64,000 bases of DNA from Nonomuraea helvata (GCF_039535785.1 NZ_BAAAXV010000012.1:186001-250000), one strand, 5' to 3'. Positions 24,413 through 33,714 are shown, counted from the first letter of the stretch. Translations and numbers: made by a program. The notes: generated by a model not told the origin, from the sequence alone.

Positions 24413-24859
24413 TCAGGTGTTGTAGAGCTTGTCGGCCACCGCGCGGATGGTCCGGGTGACCTGCTCCAGGGAGCGGAGGGTGTCGGTGTCGAGGTGGTCG
24501 AGGATGCGGCGGTAGTGCTCGAAGCCGGCGTTGTTGATCTCCTCGATCAGGGCGGTGCCCGCGGGGGAGAGTTCGACGCGGCGGACGCGGCGGTCCTGGG
24601 GGTCCTCGTGCCGGGTGGCGAGGCCCTGGGCGACGAGGCGGTCGACGATGCCGGTGACGGTGCCGAGGCTGACGCCGAGGTGGTGGGCGAGGTCCTGTCC
24701 TGAGGCGGAGCCGTTGAGGGACAGGAGCATGACGACGTGGAGCTGCCGGATGGTGAGGTTGGAGGAGAACAAGGGGGATTGGTGCTGGGCGAACAGTCGC
24801 CCCATGCCACGCTGTGTTTCGGTGATCCTGCGGATCAAGTCTTCGCGTTCGTCGCTCAC
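24413..24859 (-). CDS. MarR family regulator
   Basis: 148 residues if started at GTG 24859 (VSDEREDLIRRITETQ), with GAGAGGTGA upstream; GTG 24865 or ATG 24922 are alternatives. The MarR winged helix shows LTIRQLHVVMLLSLNGSASGQDLAHHLGVSLGTVTGIVDRL and DRRVRRVELS. It is divergent from the RND pump gene, with a 7-bp inverted repeat in the promoter. A ligand-relieved repressor of the pump is the natural reading. Confidence 0.87.
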   Translation of the reverse strand: MSDEREDLIRRITETQRGMGRLFAQHQSPLFSSNLTIRQLHVVMLLSLNGSASGQDLAHHLGVSLGTVTGIVDRLVAQGLATRHEDPQDRRVRRVELSPAGTALIEEINNAGFEHYRRILDHLDTDTLRSLEQVTRTIRAVADKLYNT

Positions 24860-24872
24860 GCTCACCTCTCGC

Positions 24873-24894
24873 TTCCTGAGAAGGTTATCAGGAA
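24873..24894. promoter_or_regulatory. MarR operator in divergent MarR/RND promoter
   Basis: TTCCTGA (24873-24879) and TCAGGAA (24888-24894) are perfect arms with an 8-base AT-containing spacer, lying between the regulator starts and the pump start at 24965. Confidence 0.6.
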
Positions 24895-24964
24895 AGCTCA
24901 ATCTGTCTAAATATTCGTTCAAGGCGAAGTGTTAGTCTGGGGCGTACTCTTGGAGGGGACGCCT

Positions 24965-27900
24965 ATGACCGCATTCGCCCGGTTGAGTCTGCTCAACCGC
25001 AGCCTTGTGATTTTGGTCGCGGTCGTGATCAGCGCGTTCGGCGCGTTCACGATCCCGCAGTTGAAACAGCAGTTGCTGCCGTCTTTGAGCTTTCCCGGCG
25101 CGTTCGTGGTCGCGCCGTTCCCCGGCGCCTCGCCGGAGATCGTCGAGGATCAGGTCACCAAGCCGATCGAGGAGTCCTTCCAGGGCCTGGCCGGCATGGA
25201 GCAGATGACCTCGACGTCGAAGGAGGGCCTGGCGCAGATCCAGGTGGCCTTCGAGTACGGCACCGACGTCGAGTCGTCGCTGAACAAGATGCAGCAGGCC
25301 ATCAGCAGGGTCACCCTCCCGGACGGAGTGGACCCGCAGGTGGTCGCGGGCAACACCGACGACATCCCGGTGGTGGTGCTGGCGGTGGGCGACGGCGGCG
25401 ACGAGCGGGCGATGGCCGACAAGCTGCGCCGGATCGTGGTGCCGGAGCTGCAGGGCGTGGAGGGCGTACGGGAGGCCCAGGTCACCGGCACCCGCGACGA
25501 GGTGGTGACGATCGAGCCGGACGCCAAGAAGATGGCGGCGGCGGGCGTGTCGGCCGCGCAGATCCCCGATGTGCTGAAGGCGAACGGCACGCCGATCCCG
25601 GCGGGCACGCTGACCTCTGACGGCAAGTCGCTGACGGTGCAGGTGGGCGCGCGGGTCGACTCGGTGGCCAAGCTGAAGGACCTGTATCTGACCCCGGCCC
25701 AGCCGGCGGCCGTCCCCCAGCAGCAGGGTCAGCAGCAGGGCCAGTCCCAGACGCGGCCCCCGACGGGGCAGACGGCGCGGCCGGGTCAGGGGCAGCCGAG
25801 CCAGTCGGCCTTCCCGCAGCAGCAGGCCAAGCCGAAGCCGCTCAAGCCGGTGAAGCTGGGCGACGTCGCGGAGATCAAGCAGGGGCTGGCGGACGCGACG
25901 ACGATCACCCGTACGGACGGCACGTCGAGCCTGGGTGTGTCGGTGACGATGACGCCCGACGGCAACGCGGTGTCGATCTCGCACGACATCCGCGCCAAGC
26001 TGCCGGACCTGACCAAGGCGCTGGGCGACGGCTCGGACACGGCGGTGTCGGTGGTGTTCGACCAGGCGCCGTACGTGGAGGAGTCGATCCGGAGCCTGAC
26101 GACCGAGGGCCTGCTGGGGCTGGCGTTCGCGGTGCTGGTCATCTTGGTGTTCCTGTTGTCGGTGCGTTCGACGCTGGTGACGGCGGTGTCGATCCCGCTG
26201 TCGGTGGTGATCGCGCTGATCGTGCTGTGGGCGGGCGACTACTCGCTGAACATGCTGACGCTGGGCGCGCTGACGATCGCGGTGGGCCGGGTGGTGGACG
26301 ACTCGATCGTGGTGCTGGAGAACATCAAGCGGCATCTCGCCTACGGCGAGGCCAGGCTGCAGGCGATCCTGGCGGCGGTGCGCGAGGTGTCGGGGGCGGT
26401 GACGGCCTCGACGCTGACGACGGTGGCGGTGTTCGCGCCGATCGCGATCGTGGGCGGCATGGTGGGCGAGCTGTTCGGCCCGTTCTCGGTGACGGTGGCG
26501 GTGGCGCTGCTGGCCTCGCTGGTGGTGTCGCTGACGGTGGTGCCGGTGCTGGCGTACTGGTTCCTCAAGACGCCGGAGCTGACGCCGGAGCAGGCGCGCA
26601 AGCAGCGTGAGGAGGCCGAGGCCAAGGAGCTGCGCTCGCCGTTGCAGCGGGCCTACCTGCCGGTGCTGCGGTTCGCGACCCGGTTCAAGCTGACGACGGT
26701 GCTGATCGGGGTGGCGGTGTTCGTCGCCACGATGGGCCTGGCGGGCGGGTTGCAGACGAACTTCCTGGACTCCTCGGGCCAGAACACGATCTCCCTGTCG
26801 CAGAAGATGCCGGTCGGTACGGATCTGGCGACCACCGACAAGGCCGCCCAGAAGGTGGAGGGCGTGCTGAAGGACCTGGACGGCGTGGAGACGTACCAGG
26901 TGAACGTGGGTGGCGGTAACGCCATGCAGGGTGGCGCGGTCGGCGGCGGCGCGGACCGGGCGTCGTACTCTGTGACGATCAAGGAGGGGTCCGACGCGGA
27001 CAAGGTGCAGCAGGTGCTGCGCGACCGCATCAAGGAGCTGTCCGGCGTCGGCGAGGTCAAGGTGGGCGGTGCCGGCGGGGGCGGGTTCTCCTCCGACTCG
27101 ATCGACGTGATCGTGCAGGCGCCCGACGCCGAGACGCTGCGCACGGCGGCCGACACGGTCAAGACCGCGATGGGCGAGGTGTCGGGGCTGCGTGACGTGT
27201 CGTCCAACCTGGAGGCCAGCGCGCCGCGGGTCGAGGTCGCGGTGGACCGGGAGAAGGCGGCCGAGCGCGGGCTGAGCGAGGCGCAGGTCGGGCAGTCGGT
27301 GGCGCAGGCGTTCCGCGGGGCGCCGCTGGGTCAGATCACCTTGGACGGCCGCGCGAGCGACCTGGTGCTGCGTGGCGCGGACGCGCCGGACGACATCAAG
27401 GCGATCAAGGATCTGAAGCTGGCGACCGCGTCCGGGATGGTGAAGCTGTCGTCGGTGGCGGATGTGCGGCAGGTGGCCGGGCCGACTCAGGTGACGCGGA
27501 TCGACGGTGAGCGTTCGGCGACGGTGTCGGGCAAGGTGGCCGACGCGGGGAACCTGGGCAGCGTGACGCAGGCGCTGACGGCGAAGCTGAACGGGCTGGC
27601 GCTGACCGCGGGCGCCACCTACGAGATCGGCGGCGCGTCGGCGCAGCAGGCGGACGCGTTCTCCGATCTGGGGCTGGCGATGCTGGCGGCGATCGCGATC
27701 GTCTTCCTGATCATGGTGGCGACGTTCCGCAGCTTCGTGCAGCCGCTGATCCTGCTGGTGTCGATCCCGTTCGCGGCCACGGGCGCGGTCGGGCTGCTGG
27801 TGGCGACCGACACGGCGCTGGGCGTGCCGGCGCTGATCGGCATGCTGATGCTGATCGGCATCGTGGTGACGAACGCGATCGTGCTGATCGACCTGATCAA

Positions 27901-28216
27901 CCAGTACCGCGAGCAGGGCATGGGCGTGGTGGAGGCGGTCATCGAGGGCGGCCGGCGCAGGTTGCGGCCGATCCTGATGACGGCGGTGGCCACGATCTGC
28001 GCGCTGACGCCGATGGCGCTGGGGGTGACGGGGTCGGGCGGGTTCATCTCGCAGCCGCTGGCCATCGTGGTGATCGGCGGTCTGATCAGCTCGACGCTGC
28101 TCACCTTGGTCCTCGTTCCGACGCTCTACACGATGGTGGAGCGGGCCAAGGAGCGGATGCGGCGCAAGCCGGCCGAGCCCAAGCCGGAGGAGAAGGTCCT
28201 CACCCCGGCCTCCTGA
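24965..28216 (+). CDS. RND (AcrB/HAE1-like) efflux permease
   Basis: 1083 residues from ATG at 24965, with GGAGGGG upstream. AcrB-type layout: N-terminal helix SLVILVAVVISAFGAFTIPQL, large extracytoplasmic loops, and the central membrane block. The proton-relay aspartates are in AVGRVVDDSIVVLENI, and the second-half helix contains IGIVVTNAIVLIDL. The first loop carries a Gln/Pro-rich insertion (QQQGQQQGQ, QSAFPQQQ) absent from Gram-negative homologues. No periplasmic adaptor gene is adjacent, as expected for a monoderm host. It probably exports lipophilic compounds under control of the divergent MarR. Confidence 0.9.
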   Translation: MTAFARLSLLNRSLVILVAVVISAFGAFTIPQLKQQLLPSLSFPGAFVVAPFPGASPEIVEDQVTKPIEESFQGLAGMEQMTSTSKEGLAQIQVAFEYGTDVESSLNKMQQAISRVTLPDGVDPQVVAGNTDDIPVVVLAVGDGGDERAMADKLRRIVVPELQGVEGVREAQVTGTRDEVVTIEPDAKKMAAAGVSAAQIPDVLKANGTPIPAGTLTSDGKSLTVQVGARVDSVAKLKDLYLTPAQPAAVPQQQGQQQGQSQTRPPTGQTARPGQGQPSQSAFPQQQAKPKPLKPVKLGDVAEIKQGLADATTITRTDGTSSLGVSVTMTPDGNAVSISHDIRAKLPDLTKALGDGSDTAVSVVFDQAPYVEESIRSLTTEGLLGLAFAVLVILVFLLSVRSTLVTAVSIPLSVVIALIVLWAGDYSLNMLTLGALTIAVGRVVDDSIVVLENIKRHLAYGEARLQAILAAVREVSGAVTASTLTTVAVFAPIAIVGGMVGELFGPFSVTVAVALLASLVVSLTVVPVLAYWFLKTPELTPEQARKQREEAEAKELRSPLQRAYLPVLRFATRFKLTTVLIGVAVFVATMGLAGGLQTNFLDSSGQNTISLSQKMPVGTDLATTDKAAQKVEGVLKDLDGVETYQVNVGGGNAMQGGAVGGGADRASYSVTIKEGSDADKVQQVLRDRIKELSGVGEVKVGGAGGGGFSSDSIDVIVQAPDAETLRTAADTVKTAMGEVSGLRDVSSNLEASAPRVEVAVDREKAAERGLSEAQVGQSVAQAFRGAPLGQITLDGRASDLVLRGADAPDDIKAIKDLKLATASGMVKLSSVADVRQVAGPTQVTRIDGERSATVSGKVADAGNLGSVTQALTAKLNGLALTAGATYEIGGASAQQADAFSDLGLAMLAAIAIVFLIMVATFRSFVQPLILLVSIPFAATGAVGLLVATDTALGVPALIGMLMLIGIVVTNAIVLIDLINQYREQGMGVVEAVIEGGRRRLRPILMTAVATICALTPMALGVTGSGGFISQPLAIVVIGGLISSTLLTLVLVPTLYTMVERAKERMRRKPAEPKPEEKVLTPAS

Positions 28217-28240
28217 CCGCCCCCTGTCGGGGCAGCCGAA

Positions 28241-28271
28241 GCGCCCGTACGGCCCGGTGCCGTGCGGGCGC
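28241..28271 (+). terminator. Terminator after RND gene
   Basis: The 12-bp stem GCGCCCGTACGG (28241-28252) pairs with CCGTGCGGGCGC (28260-28271) with one G-U pair. It lies 25 bases after the pump stop and just upstream of the purB promoter. Confidence 0.65.
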
Positions 28272-28296
28272 CGGCGTGTCAATAGACTTGTCCGAC

Positions 28297-29736
28297 GTGA
28301 CCGCCAAGCCGCGTACACCGCGTATCCCGAATGTCCTGGCCTCCCGTTATGCCTCGCCGGAGCTGGCCCGTCTGTGGTCTCCCGACTACAAGATCGTCGC
28401 TGAGCGGCGGTTGTGGCTGGCGGTGCTGCGGGCGCAGGCCGAGCTGGGGGTGGCGGTTCCCGAGGGCGCGATCGACGACTACGAGAAGGTGGTCGAGCAG
28501 GTCGATCTCGACTCGATCGCGGCCCGTGAGCGGGTGACGCGCCACGACGTGAAGGCGCGCATCGAGGAGTTCAACGCGCTGGCCGGGCACGAGCAGGTGC
28601 ACAAGGGCATGACCTCGCGCGACCTGACGGAGAACGTCGAGCAGCTGCAGGTGCGCGACAGCCTGCTGCTGGTGCGTGACCGGGTGGTGGCGCTGCTGGC
28701 GCGCCTGGCCGGCCTGGCCGTGGAGCACGAGGCGACGGTGATCGCCGGCCGTTCCCACAATGTGGCGGCGCAGGCCACGACGCTGGGCAAGCGGTTCGCC
28801 ACGGCGGCCGACGAGCTGCTGGTGGCCTACCGGCGGCTGGAGGAGCTGATCGGCCGCTACCCGCTGCGCGGTATCAAGGGCCCGGTCGGCACCGCTCAGG
28901 ACATGCTCGACCTGCTGGGCGGCGACCGCGGCAAGCTGGCCGAGCTGGAGGGGCGGGTGGCCGCCCATCTGGGGTTCTCCGAGCGGTTCACGAGCGTGGG
29001 GCAGGTCTACCCGCGGTCGCTGGACTTCGAGGCGGTCAGCGCGCTGGTGCAGCTGGCGGCGGCGCCGTCGTCGCTGGCCAAGACGATCCGGCTGATGGCC
29101 GGGCACGAGCTGGTCACCGAGGGGTTCAAGGAGGGGCAGGTCGGCTCGTCGGCGATGCCGCACAAGATGAACACCCGCTCCTGCGAGCGGGTCAACGGCC
29201 TGGCCGTGGTGCTGCGTGGTTACGCCTCGATGGCGGGCGAGCTGGCGGGCGATCAGTGGAACGAGGGCGACGTGTCGTGCTCGGTGGTGCGGCGGGTGGC
29301 GCTGCCGGACGCGTTCTTCGCCTTCGACGGGCTGGTGGAGACGATGCTGACGGTGCTGGACGAGTTCGGTGCCTTCCCGGCGGTCATCTCCGCGGAGCTG
29401 GACCGCTATCTGCCGTTCCTGGCGACGACGAAGATGCTGATGGCGGCGGTGCGGGCCGGGGTGGGCCGGGAGACGGCGCACGAGCTGATCAAGGAGCACG
29501 CGGTGGCGGCGGCGCTGGCGATGCGCTCGCGCGGCGCGGCCAACGAGCTGCTGGAGCGGCTGGCCGGCGACGCCCGTTTCCCGCTGGAGCGCGACCAGTT
29601 GGAGGGGCTGCTGGCCGATCGGGTGTCGTTCACCGGCGCGGCGGCCGAGCAGGTGCGGGAGGTCGCGCAGCGGGTGGGCGAGGTCGTGGCGGCGCACCCG
29701 CAGGCGGCCGCGTACCGGCCCGGCGCGATCTTGTAA
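28297..29736 (+). CDS. purB: Adenylosuccinate lyase
   Basis: 479 residues from GTG at 28297 (VTAKPRTPRIPNVLASRYAS). Fumarase/aspartase superfamily: TSRDLTENVEQLQ, the signature GSSAMPHKMN with the flexible catalytic-loop serine, and the histidine in AGRSHNVAAQATT. It cleaves SAICAR and adenylosuccinate in purine synthesis. A -10-like TAGACT lies about 9 bases before this GTG, suggesting a leaderless message; GTG at 28276 is an alternative start but lies upstream of that -10. The stop overlaps the next ATG (TAATG). Confidence 0.93.
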   Translation: MTAKPRTPRIPNVLASRYASPELARLWSPDYKIVAERRLWLAVLRAQAELGVAVPEGAIDDYEKVVEQVDLDSIAARERVTRHDVKARIEEFNALAGHEQVHKGMTSRDLTENVEQLQVRDSLLLVRDRVVALLARLAGLAVEHEATVIAGRSHNVAAQATTLGKRFATAADELLVAYRRLEELIGRYPLRGIKGPVGTAQDMLDLLGGDRGKLAELEGRVAAHLGFSERFTSVGQVYPRSLDFEAVSALVQLAAAPSSLAKTIRLMAGHELVTEGFKEGQVGSSAMPHKMNTRSCERVNGLAVVLRGYASMAGELAGDQWNEGDVSCSVVRRVALPDAFFAFDGLVETMLTVLDEFGAFPAVISAELDRYLPFLATTKMLMAAVRAGVGRETAHELIKEHAVAAALAMRSRGAANELLERLAGDARFPLERDQLEGLLADRVSFTGAAAEQVREVAQRVGEVVAAHPQAAAYRPGAIL

Positions 29737-30467
29737 TGCTGCGTGAGCTGACCGATACCGGGCAGGTGCGCCAGGCGTGCGGTGACGACGACCTGCTGAT
29801 GTGGGCGGCGCAGGGCCTGCGCGGGGGAGCGCGGGCGTGGGCGTTTGGCGACGCGGTCGTGGCCGCCGCGCCGGGCGCGTCGCGGCGCGACCGGCTGGCC
29901 GTGTGGGGCGGCGTCTCGTGCGCGGTGGAGCTGGTGGGCCACGCGCTCGCCGAGCTGGGGCCCTCCTACCGGCCGTTCGGGGAGCGGGAGCTGGTGGGCG
30001 AGGTCACGGCGAAGCTGGACGGTCTGGAGCCGGCCGGGACGTTCTCCTGGATGAGCCTGTCCGCCCTGCAGCGGCCCGCTCCTGATGGGGTGGGGTGGCT
30101 GGAGCCGGCCGCCGACGCGGAGGTCGCGGCGCTGCTGGCGGCCGATGCGCCCGACTCGTACGCGGTGCCCGGCTGGGCCGGGGTGAGCCGGTGGGCGGGC
30201 GTGCGCGTGGAGGGTGAGCTGGCGGCGGTGGCGGCGGACGCGTGGTCGGCGCCCACCGTGGGCCTGCTGGCCGGGGTCGCCACCCGGGCGCGTTTTCGCG
30301 GCCGGGGGCTGGCCGAACGGGTGTGCCGGTGGGTGTCGCGCGAGCTGCTGACCGGCTACGGGCGGGCGGCGCTGATGGTGGACGACGACAACGCGGCGGC
30401 CATCACCGTCTATGAGCGGATCGGCTACCGGCGCCGGCGCGTGCTGGCCTCCCGTGTGACTCCCTGA
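29736..30467 (+). CDS. GNAT family N-acetyltransferase
   Basis: 243 residues; its ATG shares one base with the purB stop. The N-terminal half is divergent. The GNAT core is at the C-terminus: VGLLAGVATRARFRGRGLAERVCRWV (acetyl-CoA pyrophosphate loop R-G-R-G) and AALMVDDDNAAAITVYERIGY. The acceptor is unknown. Translational coupling to purB is positional only. Confidence 0.82.
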   Translation: MLRELTDTGQVRQACGDDDLLMWAAQGLRGGARAWAFGDAVVAAAPGASRRDRLAVWGGVSCAVELVGHALAELGPSYRPFGERELVGEVTAKLDGLEPAGTFSWMSLSALQRPAPDGVGWLEPAADAEVAALLAADAPDSYAVPGWAGVSRWAGVRVEGELAAVAADAWSAPTVGLLAGVATRARFRGRGLAERVCRWVSRELLTGYGRAALMVDDDNAAAITVYERIGYRRRRVLASRVTP

Positions 30468-30481
30468 ACGGAAACGCCGAG

Positions 30482-30619
30482 TGCCGTCCTGGTCGGGCCG
30501 GCTGGGACGCCGACGGCTGCGAACGCTGGCTCATCGCCACCCTCACCCACCTGCTCACCGTCGGAACGCCCCGGGCGCACCTGGATGACGCCTGCGCAGG
30601 CCTCCGGAAAATCGGGTGA
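30482..30619 (+). pseudogene. Possible coding remnant of unknown family
   Basis: This 46-codon stretch reads like protein (WDADGCERWLIATLTHLL, then TPRAHLDDACAGL) and ends at TGA, but has no start codon nearby and no ribosome site. I cannot name the family. It could be a decayed 3' end or chance. The interval 30468-30654 otherwise holds only the upstream region of the DUF4037 gene. Confidence 0.2.
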
Positions 30620-30654
30620 GGTTCGGACGGCGCTGCGGCACAGTTGACGGCGTG

Positions 30655-31695
30655 ATGTCCGATTTTGTGCCAGGTATTGAGTTGTCGCGCGCCTTTTACG
30701 GCGAGGTGGTGGCGCCCTTGGTGCCCGGGGTGGCGCACAGTGCGGCGTTGATCGGGCCGGGGTCGGAGGTGCTGGAGTTCGACACCGCCCGCTCGGCCGA
30801 CCATGACTGGGGGCCGCGGGTGCTGGTGTTCGTGGCCGCGGAGTCGGTGGCCGAGGTGCGGGCGAAGGTGGCGGCGGGCCTGCCGGAGCGTTTCCGCGGC
30901 TTTCCGACCGTGTTCGGCTACCACGGCAGCGTGCAGCCCGGGGTGACGGTGACGGAGCTGGGGGCGTGGCTGGCGGAGCGGCTGGGCTTCGACCCGCGGG
31001 GCGGGGTGTCGCTGCTGGACTGGCTGTCGGTGCCGTGGCAGAGCCTGGCCGAGGTGACGCGGGGCGAGGTGTTCCACGACGGGCTGGAGGGCGGCGCCTT
31101 GGAGGCGGCCAGGGCGGCACTGCGCTGGTATCCGCCGGATGTGTGGCGGTATGTGCTGGCGTGTCAGTGGCGGCGGATCGCGCAGGAGGAGCCGTTCCCC
31201 GGCCGGTGCGGCGAGGTGGGCGACGAGCTGGGCTCGGCGGTGGTGGGGGCGCGGCTGGCGCGTGAGGTGATGCGGCTGGCGCTGCTGCTGCGGCGGCGCT
31301 ACCCGCCGTACGCGAAATGGCTGGGCAGCGCGCTGGCGCGGCTGCCGGGCTCGGCGGAGCTGGGGGAGTGCCTGGGGGCGGCGGTGGCGGCCCGCTCCTG
31401 GCGGGAGCGGCAGGAGGGGCTGTCGGGCGCGTACGCGCGGGTGGCGGCGCTGCAGAACCGGGTGGCGCTGGCCGAGCCGCTGGATGGGCGGGTACGGGGC
31501 TTCTTCGACCGGCCGTTCGAGGTGATCGGGGGTGACCGGTTCGCCGAGGCGTTGATGGCGGCGGTGTCGGATCCGGTGATCCGGGACCTGCCGGTGGTGG
31601 GGTGTGTGGACCAGCTGTCGGATTCGACGGATCTGCTGGTGCAGCCTGGGCGGGCGCGGCGGGTGACGGCGGCGGCGTTGGGCCTCGAAATCTAG
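30655..31695 (+). CDS. DUF4037 nucleotidyltransferase-fold protein
   Basis: 346 residues. An N-terminal nucleotidyltransferase-like motif, AALIGPGSEVLEFDTARSADHDWG, has the GxGS and D..D pattern. The DUF4037 region follows, with LAEVTRGEVFHDGLE and RRRYPPYAKWLGSAL. Members resemble aminoglycoside-type or tRNA-type nucleotidyltransferases, but substrates are unknown. GTG at 30652 is an equally good start. A repeat copy follows the TAG stop. Confidence 0.75.
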   Translation: MSDFVPGIELSRAFYGEVVAPLVPGVAHSAALIGPGSEVLEFDTARSADHDWGPRVLVFVAAESVAEVRAKVAAGLPERFRGFPTVFGYHGSVQPGVTVTELGAWLAERLGFDPRGGVSLLDWLSVPWQSLAEVTRGEVFHDGLEGGALEAARAALRWYPPDVWRYVLACQWRRIAQEEPFPGRCGEVGDELGSAVVGARLAREVMRLALLLRRRYPPYAKWLGSALARLPGSAELGECLGAAVAARSWRERQEGLSGAYARVAALQNRVALAEPLDGRVRGFFDRPFEVIGGDRFAEALMAAVSDPVIRDLPVVGCVDQLSDSTDLLVQPGRARRVTAAALGLEI

Positions 31696-31697
31696 TG

Positions 31698-31720
31698 ATC
31701 TACATTGTAAAGGGCGCGGG
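31698..31720. repeat. Convergent-junction repeat, copy 3
   Basis: ATCTACATTGTAAAGG followed by GCGCGGG, two bases after the DUF4037 stop, with the SRPBCC gene ending at 31756 on the other strand. Less conserved than copies 1 and 2 but still sharing ATCTACA..GTAAAGG. Confidence 0.55.
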
Positions 31721-31755
31721 TTGGTGCAGTTTCCATATCCCTTTCTTCAAAATCC

Positions 31756-32553
31756 TCAGCTGACGAGCGAGGAGGCCAGTTCCTCGACGCGGATGCGCCA
31801 GGCGTCGAGGGTCGTGGTGTCGCCGGTGTGGGTGACGATGAGGCGTGCGCCCTGGCCGGTGCCTTGGGTGAGCTCCCAGCGGACGGGGCCGGTCGGCGTG
31901 TCGTACTCCAGGAGTTTGGCGGTCTCGGTCCGGGTGACCGCTCCGGTCTGGAGGCCGGGTGTGGTGAAGGGCTCGGGTGGCGGGGCGCCGATGGTGGCGT
32001 CGTGGCCGTTGAGCAGGTGCCAGATGTCGTCGGCGGGCCGGGTGAGCTGGCGTTCGACGTGTGCGTCGCCGTGGTGGGCGGTGGCGGGGTCGAGGCCGAG
32101 GATGGCGATGTAGTCCTCGTGGAGGCGGGCGAAGTCGGCGGGTTGTTTGTCGGCGGTGTGCGGGGTGGGGCGGTCGTCGAGGGTGGCGCGCAGGGCGCGG
32201 ATGCAGGTGTGCCAGCCGGTGGCGAAGCTGGCGGCGCCGTGGTGGTCGGTAAAGGTGTGGGTGAGGGTGAGGATGCTGGCGGTGGCGCCGTCGGGGTGGA
32301 TCTCCCAGCGGAGTTCGTCGTCGCCCCAGGTGTGGGCGAAGACGTGGGGTGGGTTGTTCTCGGTGATGTGTCCGTCGGGGCCGAAGGCGTAGGTGATGTG
32401 GTCGCCGTCGATGGTGACGGTGGCGGGGAACCAGTGGGCGAGGTGTTGGGGGTCGGTGATGGCGCGCCAGACTTTTTCGGGTGGGTGGGGGAGGTGGCGT
32501 TGCATGTGGAGGGTGGTGCGGCCGTTGGGGTGGATGGTGAGGTTTTCGTTCAT
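31756..32553 (-). CDS. SRPBCC (AHSA1-like) protein, two-domain length
   Basis: 265 residues. The N-terminal AHSA1 domain shows MQRHLPHPPEKVWRAITDPQHLAHWFPA. A second, weaker copy starts near DAHVERQLTRPADDIWHLL. Two SRPBCC domains in tandem would explain the length. Coding-strand third positions are strongly C-rich. It starts with a 4-base overlap to the ArsR gene, forming an ArsR-SRPBCC pair like that at 16.4-17.1 kb. The ligand is unknown. Confidence 0.8.
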   Translation of the reverse strand: MNENLTIHPNGRTTLHMQRHLPHPPEKVWRAITDPQHLAHWFPATVTIDGDHITYAFGPDGHITENNPPHVFAHTWGDDELRWEIHPDGATASILTLTHTFTDHHGAASFATGWHTCIRALRATLDDRPTPHTADKQPADFARLHEDYIAILGLDPATAHHGDAHVERQLTRPADDIWHLLNGHDATIGAPPPEPFTTPGLQTGAVTRTETAKLLEYDTPTGPVRWELTQGTGQGARLIVTHTGDTTTLDAWRIRVEELASSLVS

Positions 32554-32858
32554 TGGTCGTCTTCCATGGTGTCGAGGTGTTGTTCGAGTCGGTCGAGGGT
32601 GTGGTTCCAGAGTTTGCGGTAGGGGGTGAGCCAGGCGTCGATTTCGGCGAGGGGGGTGGGGCGGAGTTCGTACCAGCGGCGTTGGGCGTCTTTGCGGACG
32701 GTGACGAGTCCGGCTTCGCGGAGGATGCGCAGGTGTTTGCTGGTGGCGGGTTGGGTGAGGCCGAGGTGGTGGGTGATGTCGCCGACGCTGCGGGGGTGTT
32801 GGAGGAGGAGGTCGAGGATGTGGCGGCGGTTGGGGTCGGCGAGCACGTCGAAGCGCAT
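32550..32858 (-). CDS. ArsR family regulator
   Basis: 102 residues from ATG at 32858 (MRFDVLADPNRRHILDLLL). The winged helix shows RSVGDITHHLGLTQPATSKHLRILREAGLVTVRKD, typical of SRPBCC-linked ArsR proteins without metal cysteines. An AT-rich TTAATATACC/GGTTATAT region just upstream (32862-32887) is the probable operator and promoter. ATG at 32900 would lie beyond that region and is less likely. Confidence 0.85.
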   Translation of the reverse strand: MRFDVLADPNRRHILDLLLQHPRSVGDITHHLGLTQPATSKHLRILREAGLVTVRKDAQRRWYELRPTPLAEIDAWLTPYRKLWNHTLDRLEQHLDTMEDDQ

Positions 32859-32904
32859 GGCCGTTAATATACCTTCCCGGTTATATGCCTGCAAGGGCAT
32901 GTAG

Positions 32905-33663
32905 CTAGGTGGTGCGTCGGGCGTTGGCGTGGATGGCGTGGCGGAGGTAGGCGGCCAGGCCGGGGGTGTGGGTGTCGTAGCGGGCGGTGAAGCGGGGGTC
33001 GTCGACGTAGAGGTCGCCGAGGCGGCGGTGGAGGTCGGGGGTGCAGGTGTAGAACCAGCGGGTGATGTGGCCGCGGTGGCGTTCGGCGAGGTCCATGGCG
33101 TGGGGGCCGTCGGCGGGCCGGCCGGTCCGGAGGGCGGCGGCCAGGTCGGCGGTGATGGCGTCGGCTTCGGCTCTGATCTGGAGCCAGTCGTGGGTGGTGT
33201 AGGTGGCGACGCGGTGGCGGCTTTCGGCGTACTGGGGGGTGTTGCCCCAGCGGCGCTGGACTTCGGGGTCGTGGTCTTCGGGGCGGAAGTCGCCGAAGGC
33301 CTGCAGGCGTTCGGCGGGGGTGAGGGGGATGCCGGTGGCGCCGGCTTGCATGGCGCGTTCGACGGCGGCGATGAGCTGGTTGAGGTGTTCGGCTTTGCGG
33401 GTGAGCAGGTCGTGCTGGCGGCGTAGGTGGGTGAGGTCGTCGGTGGCGTCCTGGTCGAGGATGGCGGCGATCTCGTCGAGGGGGAAGCCGAGTTCGCGGT
33501 AGAGGAGGATCTGCTGCAGGCGGGCCAGGTCGGCGTCGGTGTAGCGGCGGTAGCCGGCGGGGGTGCGTTCGCCGGGGGTGAGCAGGCCGATCTCGTCGTA
33601 GTGGTGCAGGGTGCGGATGGTGATGCCGGCGAGTTTGGCGACCTGCCCTACGGCGAAGCTCAT
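32905..33663 (-). CDS. TipA-type MerR regulator (MerR HTH + TipAS domain)
   Basis: 252 residues. The MerR HTH is at the N-terminus (VGQVAKLAGITIRTLHHYDEIGLL, then GYRRYTDADLARLQQILLYRELGF). A coiled-coil linker is followed by a TipAS antibiotic-recognition domain (PEVQRRWGNTPQYAES, AMDLAERHRGHITRWFYTC, DPRFTARYDTHTPGLAAYL). TipAS domains capture thiopeptide-like compounds covalently through a cysteine; the cysteine in WFYTCTP is in the right region. Such regulators act on promoters of the form found at 4117-4147, so that protease is a candidate target. No matching operator is visible at its own promoter. Confidence 0.88.
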   Translation of the reverse strand: MSFAVGQVAKLAGITIRTLHHYDEIGLLTPGERTPAGYRRYTDADLARLQQILLYRELGFPLDEIAAILDQDATDDLTHLRRQHDLLTRKAEHLNQLIAAVERAMQAGATGIPLTPAERLQAFGDFRPEDHDPEVQRRWGNTPQYAESRHRVATYTTHDWLQIRAEADAITADLAAALRTGRPADGPHAMDLAERHRGHITRWFYTCTPDLHRRLGDLYVDDPRFTARYDTHTPGLAAYLRHAIHANARRTT

Positions 33664-33714
33664 GGGTTCCAGCTTGCCGCATGGGCGTGTTCGTCTTCAC
33701 GGGGGCGTGGGGAC

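Noticed and set aside
24932..28318. 1128-codon minus-strand frame opposite the RND gene
   Set aside because: Arg/His/Gln-rich composition without domains; an antisense shadow of the pump.
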